Source of the DNA: Ulota crispa
Taxonomy: Eukaryota > Streptophyta > Bryopsida > Orthotrichales > Orthotrichaceae
Length of the DNA stretch: 64,000 nt
Direction: 5' to 3'
Assembly (NCBI GenBank): GCA_963920765.1
Contig: OY987247.1
Coordinates: 13,798,471-13,862,470, forward strand
The notes under the pieces are model-generated. The model searched no databases. It worked only from the letters and a program-made list of their open reading frames with translations, and was not told where the DNA came from. This document shows, one piece after another, positions 1-10,684 of this stretch. A program made the translations under genes and the position numbers. Each line of letters opens with the position of its first letter. Position 1 is the stretch's first letter.

Positions 1-1
1 A

Positions 2-2407
2 ATAGAGGAGACAGTTTCACAACAAATTCTCGATGGGATGATAATTTATGCGAAGGAAGCTAGTCTTGCTGAAGCGAAGCGTATTATGGGCCTTCGTGCT
101 ATATCTGGCGTGGTAACCTGCTGCCACGTGTGCTTGGGTACTCTTATCACTGATGGAGGTTTTTTTGGTGGACATGAGATCGACACAGAAGTCTGAGTTT
201 TTGACTAAAGGATGTAAGAGTTGATTCTTGTAATTTTCTGCTTTAAAGGACATCTGGACTTAGGCAAATTAAGCTTACTTTTGTTCTCTTTTTTGGTCTT
301 AGGTATATCCCGATCCTGTACGAGTGGTTGCGATTGGAAGGCCTGTTGAAGATCTTCTTGCCGATCCTGAAAACCCGAACTGGGCCAAAATGTCCACAGA
401 GTTTTGTGGAGGTATGTTTCAAATTCTGGAGTTTAGATACTGTAGTAACAAAGGTTCAAGCAAGGTTCTAGTAGTGTTGTCACGACCCAGGTTTCCCGTC
501 TGGTCATGACATTGTTTACTCCTTTCTTGTCAATGCTTTCACTTTTGTTGTGAGTTTCTAATAGCTGTTGTTTTTCTTCTTTTTTGTTTTGTTGTGAGAC
601 TTAATTTCTTGTAGTTCACGCCCGGAGTGTTAATGTGTGGAATCAGGTACCCACCTGAGCAACACAAAGGAAGCCGAAGCCTTTGCGTTGGTTTCGGAGG
701 AGGGAATTGCAAAGGGGGTGAGGCGAGTAACTTGTCTGATAATGGGTGCCGCAAAGGAAGCTATTCATGAATGTATAGTTTTCAGTGGCTTGATTGATGA
801 GGCTAGCAAGTTGCAAGGCCCAGCACTTGAGAAGGTGAGTTGTAGCTGTCTTCTTTTGAGGTTACCACATATTTCATGGTTTCTATGGATTTGTTCTTGA
901 ACTAAGGATTGGTATTTAACAGATCTTGACGATGGCTTATTGAAGACTGTCACCACACGTTTATTTTTTGCTTATGTATCAACCTAACGTTTTCATACCT
1001 CCCATCATTAGCTGTAATTTCCTCTGATGTACCATCTGCACTATTTCCTTATAGACTAGCTTCAATATGTCTGCAGGAGGTTACTGCTCTGAAGAATCAA
1101 TTGGAGTCTATTATCATCCCTGCTGCCAAGAAGTCTAAGTTTCGTTCTCGGTTGGGTGAACTCCAGGTAAACAACCGACTGAACTAAACCCTAAACCTGC
1201 TTTCTGTGTTCGTGAGTACCTTGTTGTCAAGAGTCAGTTTCTAGCTTTTGCAATTCATAATGCTTAGTTTTTGTTTTGAAGGGGAGTATCAGAGTAACGT
1301 CTCTGATTGAACGCCCATTATATGATTTTTTTTCCCTGCTTTCAGGATCGCATCAGAAAAGCCCAAAGGCTGCTGCAGGGTCGAATTTGCAAACCGCACT
1401 CAACGGAGCAGTGGCCTCTGTTGATGCTGCAGTCACTCAAAAGCAACCGTTTTGCGTGCTTAGAATCGACGTTGGGCTGTAAGAGAGGCCGTCACTCTTG
1501 TCATGGATAAGCACAAGGTATTTCAATGCTGTTCTCATCCTGCATTTTAAATTATTTTCCTCTTTTTATATCACTATGTTAGTCACTTGTCTCATTGTCA
1601 GATGAGCCATAGTATTAGTATATTTATCAAATTTATCAGCTGAAGTAAACTTGCTGATTAAAGCCGTCCTCGAATTATGATCTCCACATGGAATTTTGAC
1701 TTCTCTGGTTGGGTACAAAGCCTCGCAGTGATGATCTTCAGTGTAGACGAGCAGAAGAACAAAGTGCTGGTCTATGCAGGTGTGCCTGATTCTGCTGCCA
1801 AACAGGGTTTGGTAGTTCTGGATTGGCTACGTGCAAGTTTAGCACCCATCAATAGCAAAGGTGGCGGTGGTAAAAACGGGCTTGCGCAGGGACAGGTAAA
1901 GCTTTCTTTTTGCGTGATTGTCCGTGTTTTTTTGCTGCAACATAGAAACTCCTCACTGGCCATCTCTGTCATAATTGTGAATTCCATGGCGGCAAATTTG
2001 ATTGCTCATATGTCAAAAACTCAGAAAACTTGGAATTTTTTAGATTCCAGGTGATTGCTTGACCTCGAATTTTCCAAGCTTAAAACTACTTTCACTTTGG
2101 AGACTTTCAATATGTATTTCTACCACTAAAAAATGTAGAGCATGATCTCTTTTCCGTATTTGTACACTTTTATTATCTTCCTAGTTTCTTCTTAAATAAA
2201 AATTTGATCCTTATAATTCTAGATGCTGCCACTTTTGGTTTAGTCATTCAGCCTGCCATAACTTCAGCACTAAGATTATCGAAGATGAATGACCACAAAC
2301 CTGACTAGTCACCATTATGCTGTATTGTGTAGGGTGGAAATGCATCTGGTATTGACGAAGCCCTGGCTGTGGCGAAGGCTTTTGCTACCAAGGTTTTTAG
2401 TAAGTGA
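2..2407 (+). CDS. ALATS: Alanyl-tRNA synthetase, C-terminal exons (partial; frame-broken, possibly a pseudogene)
   Basis: The enzyme charges tRNA-Ala and edits mischarged Ser/Gly. The window opens inside the gene. Exons read from the sequence are 2-112, 303-411, 647-834, 1077-1166, 1346-1517, about 1729-1895 and 2333-2407 (stop TGA). Introns have GT/AG ends. The editing-domain zinc motif FCGGTHLSNT is split across the 411/647 junction. It is followed by the conserved [12 protein letters not shown] stretch, a coiled-coil linker (EVTALKNQ.., [11 protein letters not shown]) and the C-Ala domain, which ends in a Gly-rich segment and a last exon ([18 protein letters not shown]). Colinearity with plant AlaRS is complete. 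Exon 1346-1517, however, needs three frames: [11 protein letters not shown], then [10 protein letters not shown]...RIDVGL, then [13 protein letters not shown]. About four residues are missing at the second break, and the next acceptor (1728) is out of phase. It is either a decayed copy or a locus with indel errors. The family assignment is certain; intactness is doubtful. Confidence 0.88.
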
Positions 2408-3211
2408 TGAAGCGATCTATTTTCATTATAATGAAAGGTTGCAGCTATCCATTCTGGCTATAAGCTAGAATCCTGAGCCTGCTTTAGGCTTGTATCTACT
2501 ATTATACGATCATTCTTTATGCCTTACAGCTCCCTTTCAAATGCTTGTTTAGTAGTGTTGTATTCACAGGCTTAGACATGGTTGCGTTCAGGCAAGATGT
2601 TCAGCTCAAGCTTTTTAGAATACTATACTCTGAACTCTTGTTATTTATTATTGGGCGTGTTGTTGGGCATCCACTGTGAGCTGGTTATTGCTATTCCATT
2701 TTCTCTGCATTTAGTAAGTGTGCAACTGTGCATCATAATAATAATCTAAGGAACTTGTGGCACATGTTTCTTCTGGATAGGGGCAAAAACCTCATCACTT
2801 GTCCTGTAATGAATCTTAATAGACTGAAAATCATATTAAAGCTTTGAGTCCACACAATTTTATGTCGTACTTTTTTTTGGTGAACTTTTTACAACAAGTT
2901 TTGAAGTTCACAACCTTGGGTTTTGGTTAGATGACAAAATGATTTATTTTTGATGATCTCATTGCAATACAAGCAGGGAATTTGTAAAAAAGAATACTCT
3001 CCGTCCTGTTTTCATTCAATTATTTACCTCCAAACCATTTTTTTATATTCTCCATATTCTCACATAATTTGCAAATATTGATCTTTACATGGTGTATTAC
3101 AACTTGGTTTGCACACGTATGATTTCAATGCATTTGCAAACTACATAGTATGACCATGATGAGCGGTAGCTTTGATAAAAAATTGTCTGACCATGCTAAT
3201 GAATTGACCTA
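2408..3211. other. Intergenic, no gene seen
   Basis: AT-rich sequence after the AlaRS stop, presumably including its 3' untranslated region. I see no coding region, RNA gene or recognisable repeat. Confidence 0.5.
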
Positions 3212-3448
3212 TTAATTATGGATGAGGCTACTATAATACATATTATGTATGCCGCTGTATAACTAGCATTTGCTATCAACAAAAAGTTTTAATTTGGGAT
3301 CTTGACTACCTCACTAGAACATCATTGATCTATATTCCAACTTTTTTGTTGATCTCAAATGTAACAAAGGTGTGGATGCACTTCACATACAAAAAAAAAT
3401 ATTGTATTGTACTGGTCGCAAAGGGTTGCCTTGTTCTTTAGGGGTTAA
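3212..3448 (+). mobile_element. TTAA element, family A (copy 1)
   Basis: A ~240-bp non-autonomous element. Its right end reads TTTAGGGGTTAA; the left end is decayed (TTAATTATGGATG). The body (catttgctatcaacaaaaag, then ttgttgatctcaaatgtaac, then ggtgtggatgcacttc) recurs in five other places in this window in both orientations. No coding capacity. Confidence 0.65.
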
Positions 3449-4230
3449 GGAAATAGAATTTATATAATAGGACACAATTGTGGAAAATGTGAGATTGTGG
3501 AGGCAAAAACCTTAAAACACTATGGATGTAAAGGTAACATTAATTAATTTTGAATATCATTGCACTATATTTTGATAATAATTTAGATACTTGTTGACAA
3601 GTGTTCACCAATACAACATTGACATTAGGACATGAATTTGAGAATATACAAATTGAACGTTTGACATTTCATAACTTGTGCGTATAATATTTTTGCACCA
3701 TTCTTTGGCATTATCAAAGTGTAGTTCTACTTTACTTGCATCACAAAAATTAAAACTAAAAATCTAACAAACCCTCATTAATTAATGAAGTTTCCTTGGT
3801 ATTAAAGGAAAAAAAAATCATAAACACACAAGTCATTTCAATTAATGTGCTTAACATAGTAATACTAACTTGCACTAATAAGTGAATTTGCAAGGCATAT
3901 TAATAAGGCACTTCACAACAATTTTGATGAATTCAATGTATAGAGGTTTATAATGTTCAAATATTTTTTCAAATATTGTGACTCAAGTGGCCAAACTACT
4001 TGAAGAGACTTTTGAAGCACACATATCACCTATAAAAAGTTTGGTGATGACCATTAATGTGGAGGCAAGTCATTACTCGAAGGGTGACAAAAGCTTGTGA
4101 CCAACATCAAACAATGGTACAAGACATGTCACACCTCCACACTAATTAGATAAAATACACTCAAAATAGACAATAAGGGTTTTGCATTATTCAAAAACTT
4201 ATTCCAAATATAATAAACTTGTGTAGTGAA
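3449..4230. other. Intergenic, no gene seen
   Basis: AT-rich sequence between two transposon remnants; no open frame of note and no identified repeat. Confidence 0.45.
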
Positions 4231-4386
4231 CATTAAAAGAAAAAAGTGTCCTAAACAGTTGGTTCACAACAACTACAAATATCCTAAAGAACTATACAGT
4301 GATTCTAAAATAACTCAATTATAGTTTTTTAGGACATTTGCAATTGTTGTGAACTAGTTGTTTAGGAGACTTTTTTCTTCTATAGC
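4231..4386. mobile_element. Small foldback element, CACTA-like MITE (diverged)
   Basis: Inverted arms of about 50 nt (gtgtcctaaacagttggttc / gaactagttgtttaggagac) around a short loop. It is a diverged relative of the element at 34,338-34,502, which has intact CACTA/TAGTG ends. Here the ends read CATTA and TATAG and no target duplication survives. Confidence 0.55.
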
Positions 4387-4692
4387 AAATAGTGCATTTA
4401 GGTTGCCTTAATAAACAGGTTGCCCTACCATGGAAAGTTACCTCATGACTCATGGCTTGGCCACTTGGAGGTGCATGAAATTGTTTACATATTAAGATGT
4501 CACATGGTTTACCATACGGACTTAGCTAATTTATCATCTTGCACCTATGTTGTTGTTGCCAAGGCCTTTAAAAGTTGCTTATTGCACTAATTATTGCTGA
4601 TAACTACTTTAGCAATTGTAAATATTTAAATAGTGTGAAATGTTGAGAAATTAGTATAGGGCAACCTAAATGCTTTATTTGATGTAGAATAG

Positions 4693-4908
4693 TGTTGCAA
4701 TAAGTATTCTATTATTAGGCTCTCCACTATAGTTAGCTAGAGTTTACTTTAGTTAAAGGAATCCTATGGATCAATAGGAGAGAAGGACTTTTACTTTATA
4801 TCCTCTCTCCTTAGTATATATGTAGAAACCTACTTGGAATAAGATAACTTCTAAACTTCTTTCTTCTCATATATCTTTTGTGTCCTTGTTGTGTTTTCTA
4901 TTCCAATA
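4693..4908 (+). mobile_element. Solo LTR, Copia-like
   Basis: A 216-bp segment starting TGTTG and ending CAATA, flanked by a perfect 5-bp duplication AATAG (4688-4692 and 4909-4913). The body matches a second solo LTR at 42,320-42,509: same order of gagtttac, ggagagaaggac, tatatcctctctcctta, tatatgt and ttgtgttttctattc. The TG..CA ends and 5-bp duplication are what LTR recombination leaves. No internal retrotransposon domain is nearby. Confidence 0.8.
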
Positions 4909-4961
4909 AATAGAGTGTCACAAGAAGAATTTGAGGGGCTTAGAGCACTTATCATCCTTGC

Positions 4962-5099
4962 ATGCTTGAAGTGGCTTCTCATCCACGCTTGAAATGAGTT
5001 CTCATCCATGCTTGAAATGACTTCTTATCCACGCTTGAAGTGAGTTCTCATCCACGCTTGAAATGACTTCTTGTCCACGCTTGAAGCAAGTTCTAATGC
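4962..5099. repeat. 23-bp minisatellite, six units
   Basis: Six tandem 23-bp units of the form acgcttgaaatgagttctcatcc, starting at 4962, 4985, 5008, 5031, 5054 and 5077, with a few substitutions per unit and no length change. It lies just upstream of the first decayed gene unit; the second copy of that unit lacks it. Confidence 0.9.
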
Positions 5100-5177
5100 A
5101 CACTATGACCTTCTAAGGTTCTAGACTTCCAGAGACCGCAGATCATCAAACGACACTCCTTGCCTTGATTGTGTTCA

Positions 5178-8100
5178 AGTATGTTCCTTGTTGTGTTTGT
5201 CTCTGAGCTCTAGGGTTTGCGGTTCTGCGCCTTTCGATGTTTTGGAGCGGAGCAGAGAAGTTGTTGGCTCTCCTTCCGGGGCGACAACGTTGTCTTTTGG
5301 GATTGTAAGTTCTGCTTTACAAGCGCTTTTGCTTCTGTAGATTCCTGTGCAAACCTTCGCAAACACTTCAAAGGAAATCACATGTGGATTCCTTGTCACA
5401 TGCAACCAAGACAAGCCACATAGACATGTGACATATTAAAACCTTGATTCCTAGTTGAATATTGAAGGGTTAGCTACTCGATTGTCCTGGAAGGTGAATT
5501 TGACATGGATAGTGTCATATGATTGCCATATATCAATTCTAGCTTGGTTGTTTAAGGTGTTATGCGAGATTGTTGTAGGTGTTCTCTAAACTCTAAACCC
5601 TTGGCTCCATGTTTTGCGGATTTTTGTTGAATTATATCTTTGCAGCTGTTGCATTAATAATGCTTACATTGTTGGAGCATTTTTTTTTAAACTAATTAGT
5701 TTGGACTTGTTGACTAGTACTTCAATGCTTTCAGAATTATATTATAGCTGTGCATTCAAAGCTTTAGTTTGAATTAGGATTGAATCTTCTGTGATGAGAG
5801 AGTGTAGTTCCTTTTGTTTTCTCTCTTGATTGAGTTGCATTTTCTTCCTGTTGTTTTTGAATTAAGTAATGAAGGGGCGTCAAAAATCGTCATTGACTTT
5901 GCTGTTATGCAAACTTTTTCTATAACAAAAGATGATATATTGATCTCATTCTAAAATTGGTTGGTCTGTGCAAGGATCATGGCTCTAAAGAAGCAGGTGA
6001 AGACGGTGAAGAAGAAGAAGGGGCCAAGACTAACGTCTTCCCTTGCTTCTGGCATCGGCCTTAGTGCAAGATCAATGGTGGATGTCATGTACATGGAGGC
6101 AAAATTGAAGAGGGTGGAGTTTGTCAATCCGGAAGAAACCATCACGACGGATTGGTTGCCCCAGGTGTTACATGATTCACTCTTTGAGTGGCATTGTCAT
6201 TTGCATGTGGAGAGTGCCAACTCCAATTTCACTATTCATGTTGTATTAGCCACCGCCAGCAAGTTTTTAGACCTTGCTAACGGTGTTGGTGTGGTGTTAG
6301 TGGAGTTGGACTTTCCACAACTAGGCATAGTGGACCATCTTTATATGGAGAAAGGCAAGGTGCTACAAACACAGGAAGACATGGAGACAAAGATCAAGCG
6401 GGAGATCAAGGCTGTGATGCGGATGGCAAACGATTTTCAGGTGGATCACTCTTTGTGTGTTGAGTACCTCCCGTGCGGCAAAGAAGTATTTTTAGAAGGC
6501 TATTTACCTCTCATGCAAAAATAAAAGGGCCTCTATAATTATATAATTTGACAAATGGACTTATATTAAGGCACTCTATAATTACTTATACGATCTGGGA
6601 GATTTCATTCTTTGTCATGCTATTTTTTTTATAATGAAAAAATTAAATTGTCAAGCAAAGACAGTAAAATATATTGAGTAAAAAGTACCAAAAAAACATA
6701 TGAATATTTGATGGTTGGAATTTAATATTGTAAAAAAATTAATTTTCTTTTTTACATCCTATTTTTTTTGTTAAGACATTTTGGTTGGTATCCGGGTTGG
6801 TTGGTGCTTGGATTGGTATTAGGTTTTAAATTTTTTTCACATCCTATTTTTTTTGTTTGGACCCTAGTTATGGCACCTTTGTTTACAAAAAAAAGTAATA
6901 CTTATTTCACTCCCCATTTTTTTGTTAAACATTATTGTTGAGCTTAAATTTATATTTGATTTTGACACCTTATTTTTTGCTATAATATAGGCTATGACAC
7001 TTTGGTTGGTTTTAACCCCTAAATGTCCAAGGGGGTAAAGGCAAAACATAGATATATTATAAAATAATACTTAAGTAACTTTGATGAAGTTTGCTTCAAA
7101 TGAAAAAACAAGAATCATGATGTTTAGTAATTGCCCATATAGTCAGATATTCACAAAAAGTTTTGGATTTTTATTTAATGAATTTAGAAGCAATATTCAC
7201 CAAAATTACAAATTTTATGCATAGATTTTAAAATTTGATATGATTGGTTAAAAATAGATATTCTCTTGTGAACTTCCAAAATGCAATCTTTTCAAAGGAG
7301 AGAATATCATTAGTTTTCTAAAATAGTAAATTTTACAACACTAGCAAGTATTAAAGTGTTTGTCTTTGAAAAATTCTCCTTGATGGAATTTAACTTGGAT
7401 TGATATGATTCAAGTTGGGATAAAAAGTATTTTTGATTTTCTATTACAAAAAAATAGCTTTTTTTTTAAAAAAAATTCATCTCAAACAGCTCGCAAAAAA
7501 TGAGCAGCAACTAGAAAATGGTTGATTGAGCGCTTAAAGATTAAATTTTGATTTCTTTTCATTTCATATTATTTTTGTTAAGTCGCTTTTATTTTTATTT
7601 TTTATCTAATACAACTTTGCCCCTCAAATACCTAGCTGTCTATACAAAACCATACTAAACACAGTCTTGTGCATATGACAACTCCAAGTCTTGTGCATAG
7701 GACAACTCCAAATCTTGTGCTTCTATATTAGTTGTAAAAAAAAGTTAATGCTTTAGATTTGTAGTGTATTTATATTATTTATATTTAATTTAGGATTTTG
7801 AATGGTTTCTTTTTTATTTGTAAGTTTGTTATAATTTTTATCTCAAATGAATAAAACTCTTGCTATGTTATGCCACTCACCAATTCTAAAATGCGCTAAG
7901 TGATCCACCCGGGGGAGGATTAGCACAAGAGGCATCATCGGGAATGTGCAAAGCAAGAGAAGAGGCACAAATTAGAGCATCTAGAGAACATGAAGAAATA
8001 TTCACGTGATGGTGTGGACCAATTGGAGCGAGACATGAAGAAATTGCAGGTGAGAAACTACAAGTTGTTCACCTGGTTTGTCAACTAGACGTTTGCTATT

Positions 8101-9345
8101 GATTCAAGTTTGTAGTCAAGGTTTTTATTTGCTTGCTATTATCTCATGGCGGAGAGTTTCAAGTTTGGATGATTCATATATTGTGTATTCTATTGAAGGT
8201 CTTGTTCTCTTGCTGAAGGTGATACTGACCTATCCTGAATTGAATCAATTCAATTCTGGTGGATTGGTCTTTTAGTTATCTTTGTTGTTTTATTCAATAA
8301 TCATCTGATAAACTACTTTGAAATATTCTTGTCAAATTTTTGATTTCATCAGATGTCATGTGGCGAGATTCAAAACTCCCTTGTTCACTTGATTTCTTTG
8401 TAATGGAGAGAGTCTGATTCTACCATCATCTGTTGGAAAGAGTATTGGTATACCTCTACAATTTTGTGAATCAATCATTAATAATATAGACTTTTGACTA
8501 TCTGGTTTAGTATTTATGCATCAACTTTATTTGACTCTTCTTATATAGGACCTTCAAAAAAGCACTAATTCTTAGACTAACTATAAAATCTGTAGGTCCA
8601 AATCGTCGTCAAACCTTAATTTTTATCAAGAGTTTTATAAACATCACTAAACCAAATCATTTTCTGATTAGCCATTCCCTTCATAAATGAGAAAACAAGA
8701 CAAAATATGAATAGAAGCAGGATGAATCTTGAATACAAGAAGAATAATAACGCACATTGATAAATGGATGTTCAGTATAAGCATGAATGCTCAAAAATGT
8801 GATTAAAGTAAAAAATGAAAATGAAAATCTCACATAGTCTCCAAGCTGATATGAAGGGTTGGGTTGCGGAGCTCCAAGATCAAGTGGCATACTTGATCGA
8901 TGCATCATCTTTGGGAAATACAATTAAGAAGCGGCGGGAGGCGATTTCAGAGATGGTTGGCAAGCCCAAGGAAGAGAGCATGATGTGGACGGCTTATTTT
9001 TATGCGTTCACACCAGCAGATTGGGAGGTGGCAAAAATCAGTGATTTTGATTACCAAGAGCATCTCCGCGAGGCGGGTTTTCTTTTGAGCCAGGCACTTC
9101 ATTATGTGGAGGAGGCACAGGTGGCCAAGATCTTCAGAGGCATGGACATTGGCAAAGAAAGAGAGAATTGGGAGTGTAATTTCAAAATTGTTTATGAGAG
9201 GAAGGTCAACAAAATTTCTTGGTAAGGTATATTTCTCTTTGCCACCATTTCATATAGTACCTTATGTTTTATCTCATGAGGTTTTGAGTTTCTTTTTTTT
9301 ATTTTTTTGGTTGCAACTTGATTCAAATGTGATTGGGGCGCTGTT
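5178..9345 (+). pseudogene. Unrecognised gene, decayed copy 1
   Basis: Homologous along its length to 24,368-27,205. It begins with a leader-like stretch (tctagggtttgcggttctgc) and then has an ATG at 5979 (MALKKQVKTVKKKKG), a basic nuclear-localisation-like N terminus. Next comes a stretch shared with copy 2 (ARSMVDVMYMEAKLKRVEFV, FTIHVV, KFLDLA.GVGVVLVELD) and a charged, probably coiled-coil region. A ~1.48-kb insertion at 6435-7911 interrupts the frame; the homologous frame resumes near 7916 (..HRECAKQEKRHKLEHLENMKKYS..). A last block (8848-9225) reads WVAELQDQVAYLIDAS, KPKEESMMWTAYFYAFTPAD and KIFRGMDIGKERE; it has lost about 100 nt relative to copy 2. I do not recognise the domain. Stops present in copy 2 are absent here, but the insertion and deletions break this copy. 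Confidence 0.6.
6435..7911. mobile_element. 1.48-kb AT-rich insertion in decayed gene copy 1
   Basis: Copy 2 of the gene unit (25,686 onward) has no counterpart to this segment, so it is an insertion. The ends carry an 11-nt inverted repeat, ggtggatcact (6440-6450) and agtgatccacc (7899-7909). Flanks gcaaacgat (6426-6434) and ggggaggat (7912-7920) both align to the empty-site gcggaggat, so a 9-bp duplication is possible and a Mutator-like origin is suggested but not proven. Inside, at 7012, lies a lone TTAACCCCTAAATG end of the TTAA type. No transposase frame seen. Confidence 0.55.
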
Positions 9346-9438
9346 GAGAGTGCGATACGTGTTGCTCAAATGCTTGGTCCTGGTCATACTATTGTAACCA
9401 TTCTCTGTGATGGTGGAGCTCAACACTTGAGAGCAAGT
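9346..9438 (+). pseudogene. PLP-dependent cysteine synthase/desulfhydrase-like fragment (copy 1)
   Basis: Frame from 9346 reads ESAIRVAQMLGPGHTIVTIL and then CDGGAQHL. This is the conserved C-terminal GPGHTIVTILCD block of plant cysteine synthase-like, PLP-dependent enzymes (L-cysteine desulfhydrase type). Only this one exon-sized piece is present and it runs into unrelated sequence after 9438. The upstream exon still visible in copy 2 has been deleted here, fusing it directly to the end of the unrecognised unit. Confidence 0.72.
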
Positions 9439-10684
9439 TCTGTCTTTTATCTTTTCCAGTTCTTTGTCTTTAGCTACAAACAGGTTCAAGTTGAGTATTG
9501 ATATGAGCGCAACCAACACAGGCAACATACTGGAGCTCTGTTCAACCTGAAATGCCTAAAAGTTCATGACACTAACTTGGCTAAATAGCTTCATTACAAG
9601 CAATCTTATATTTGGCTGTGCTTCAGTCTGGCTTCTTTGCTCAGAGTTCATAGCAGCTTAATAACTAATTCAATAGTTATTAATATTTTGACGACTGCTC
9701 ATGGTGGTATTGTACTTTTTGTTTTTGTGTTTATGTAACAAGTGGCCTTAGTAGTGGAATTGTTAAAGGAAGGACGTGGAGCATTGCACATATCCTTTGC
9801 TTGTTATAGGTTTCTGCTTATGTATGGTCTTCCATGATGTGCAGCATGTGGAAGAGGGCTTGAGATTCACAGACCCAGTCATGCAATTCAAAAAGTAGGA
9901 CGTCAGAAGAAAAAAGCGAGGCAAATCTGAAGTCACAGTTTTTGTTTGAAGAGTTGAAATTTGGGCCATGAGGGTGGACCGAGACTTGGTCACGTTCTAG
10001 GTTTAGGGTTTAGCACATAAATGTGTAGCTGGAATGCTTGAGATGTAATAGTAGCGGCTGATATTAATAGACCAGCATTTCCACATGAAAGGAATTTCCA
10101 TATTTACACAATTTGCAATTGTAGACCTTTCAATGGCCTAAGTAATGTGTGTGATGTTGGGCTCATTAAATGTTAACCTTAAAAGTAAAACACTTGCTGA
10201 CATGTATCCTTCTCCGATATGACTGTCAAAATGACAAAAAACTGTCTATTACATGACCGAATCAGGGTCTCTTAATTGACGAGGCATTTGACAAAACTAA
10301 TCAACTGTTTATCAATTAGGACACAATTTCCCTTGTAGTGTTTAGGGTTTTTAGCGACATACGGAGAAGCGCTGTTGTGGCTTGAAATTGTTTTATTAGA
10401 CAATGCCTGGATTACTAGTCGGAGGACCGTAATTGTAAAATCATCCACGGCGGCTATGCCGACTTTACTCAGGTTTGATTGCGTTTCCGCTGTCCACTGG
10501 ATTACCTCGAATTATGATTTTTTTAAGCAAGTGCTTGGTTGACGACGATGCTCTGTTTTTGGCAGATTTCTCATGTGCTGAATTGGAATCGGTATTCAGG
10601 TTCTAGTATTTGTGACCTGCGAGGTTTGTTAATCTGAGAAGAGACGACGGATTACATTGTCGTCGGCGTTTTGAACTCCTTCAC
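9439..10684. other. Intergenic, no gene seen
   Basis: No supported coding region. It contains a telobox-like tctaggtttagggttt near 9,995, a common plant promoter motif, but I cannot tie it to a gene. Confidence 0.4.

Noticed and set aside
1677-1728. Methionine-started frame before the AlaRS block at 1729 as a separate gene start
   Set aside because: The residues upstream of VMIFSVDE are intronic, and the downstream block is the AlaRS C-terminal domain.
4962-5099. 23-bp repeats as a CRISPR array
   Set aside because: Units are directly adjacent with no spacers, and the context is a plant nuclear genome; it is a minisatellite.
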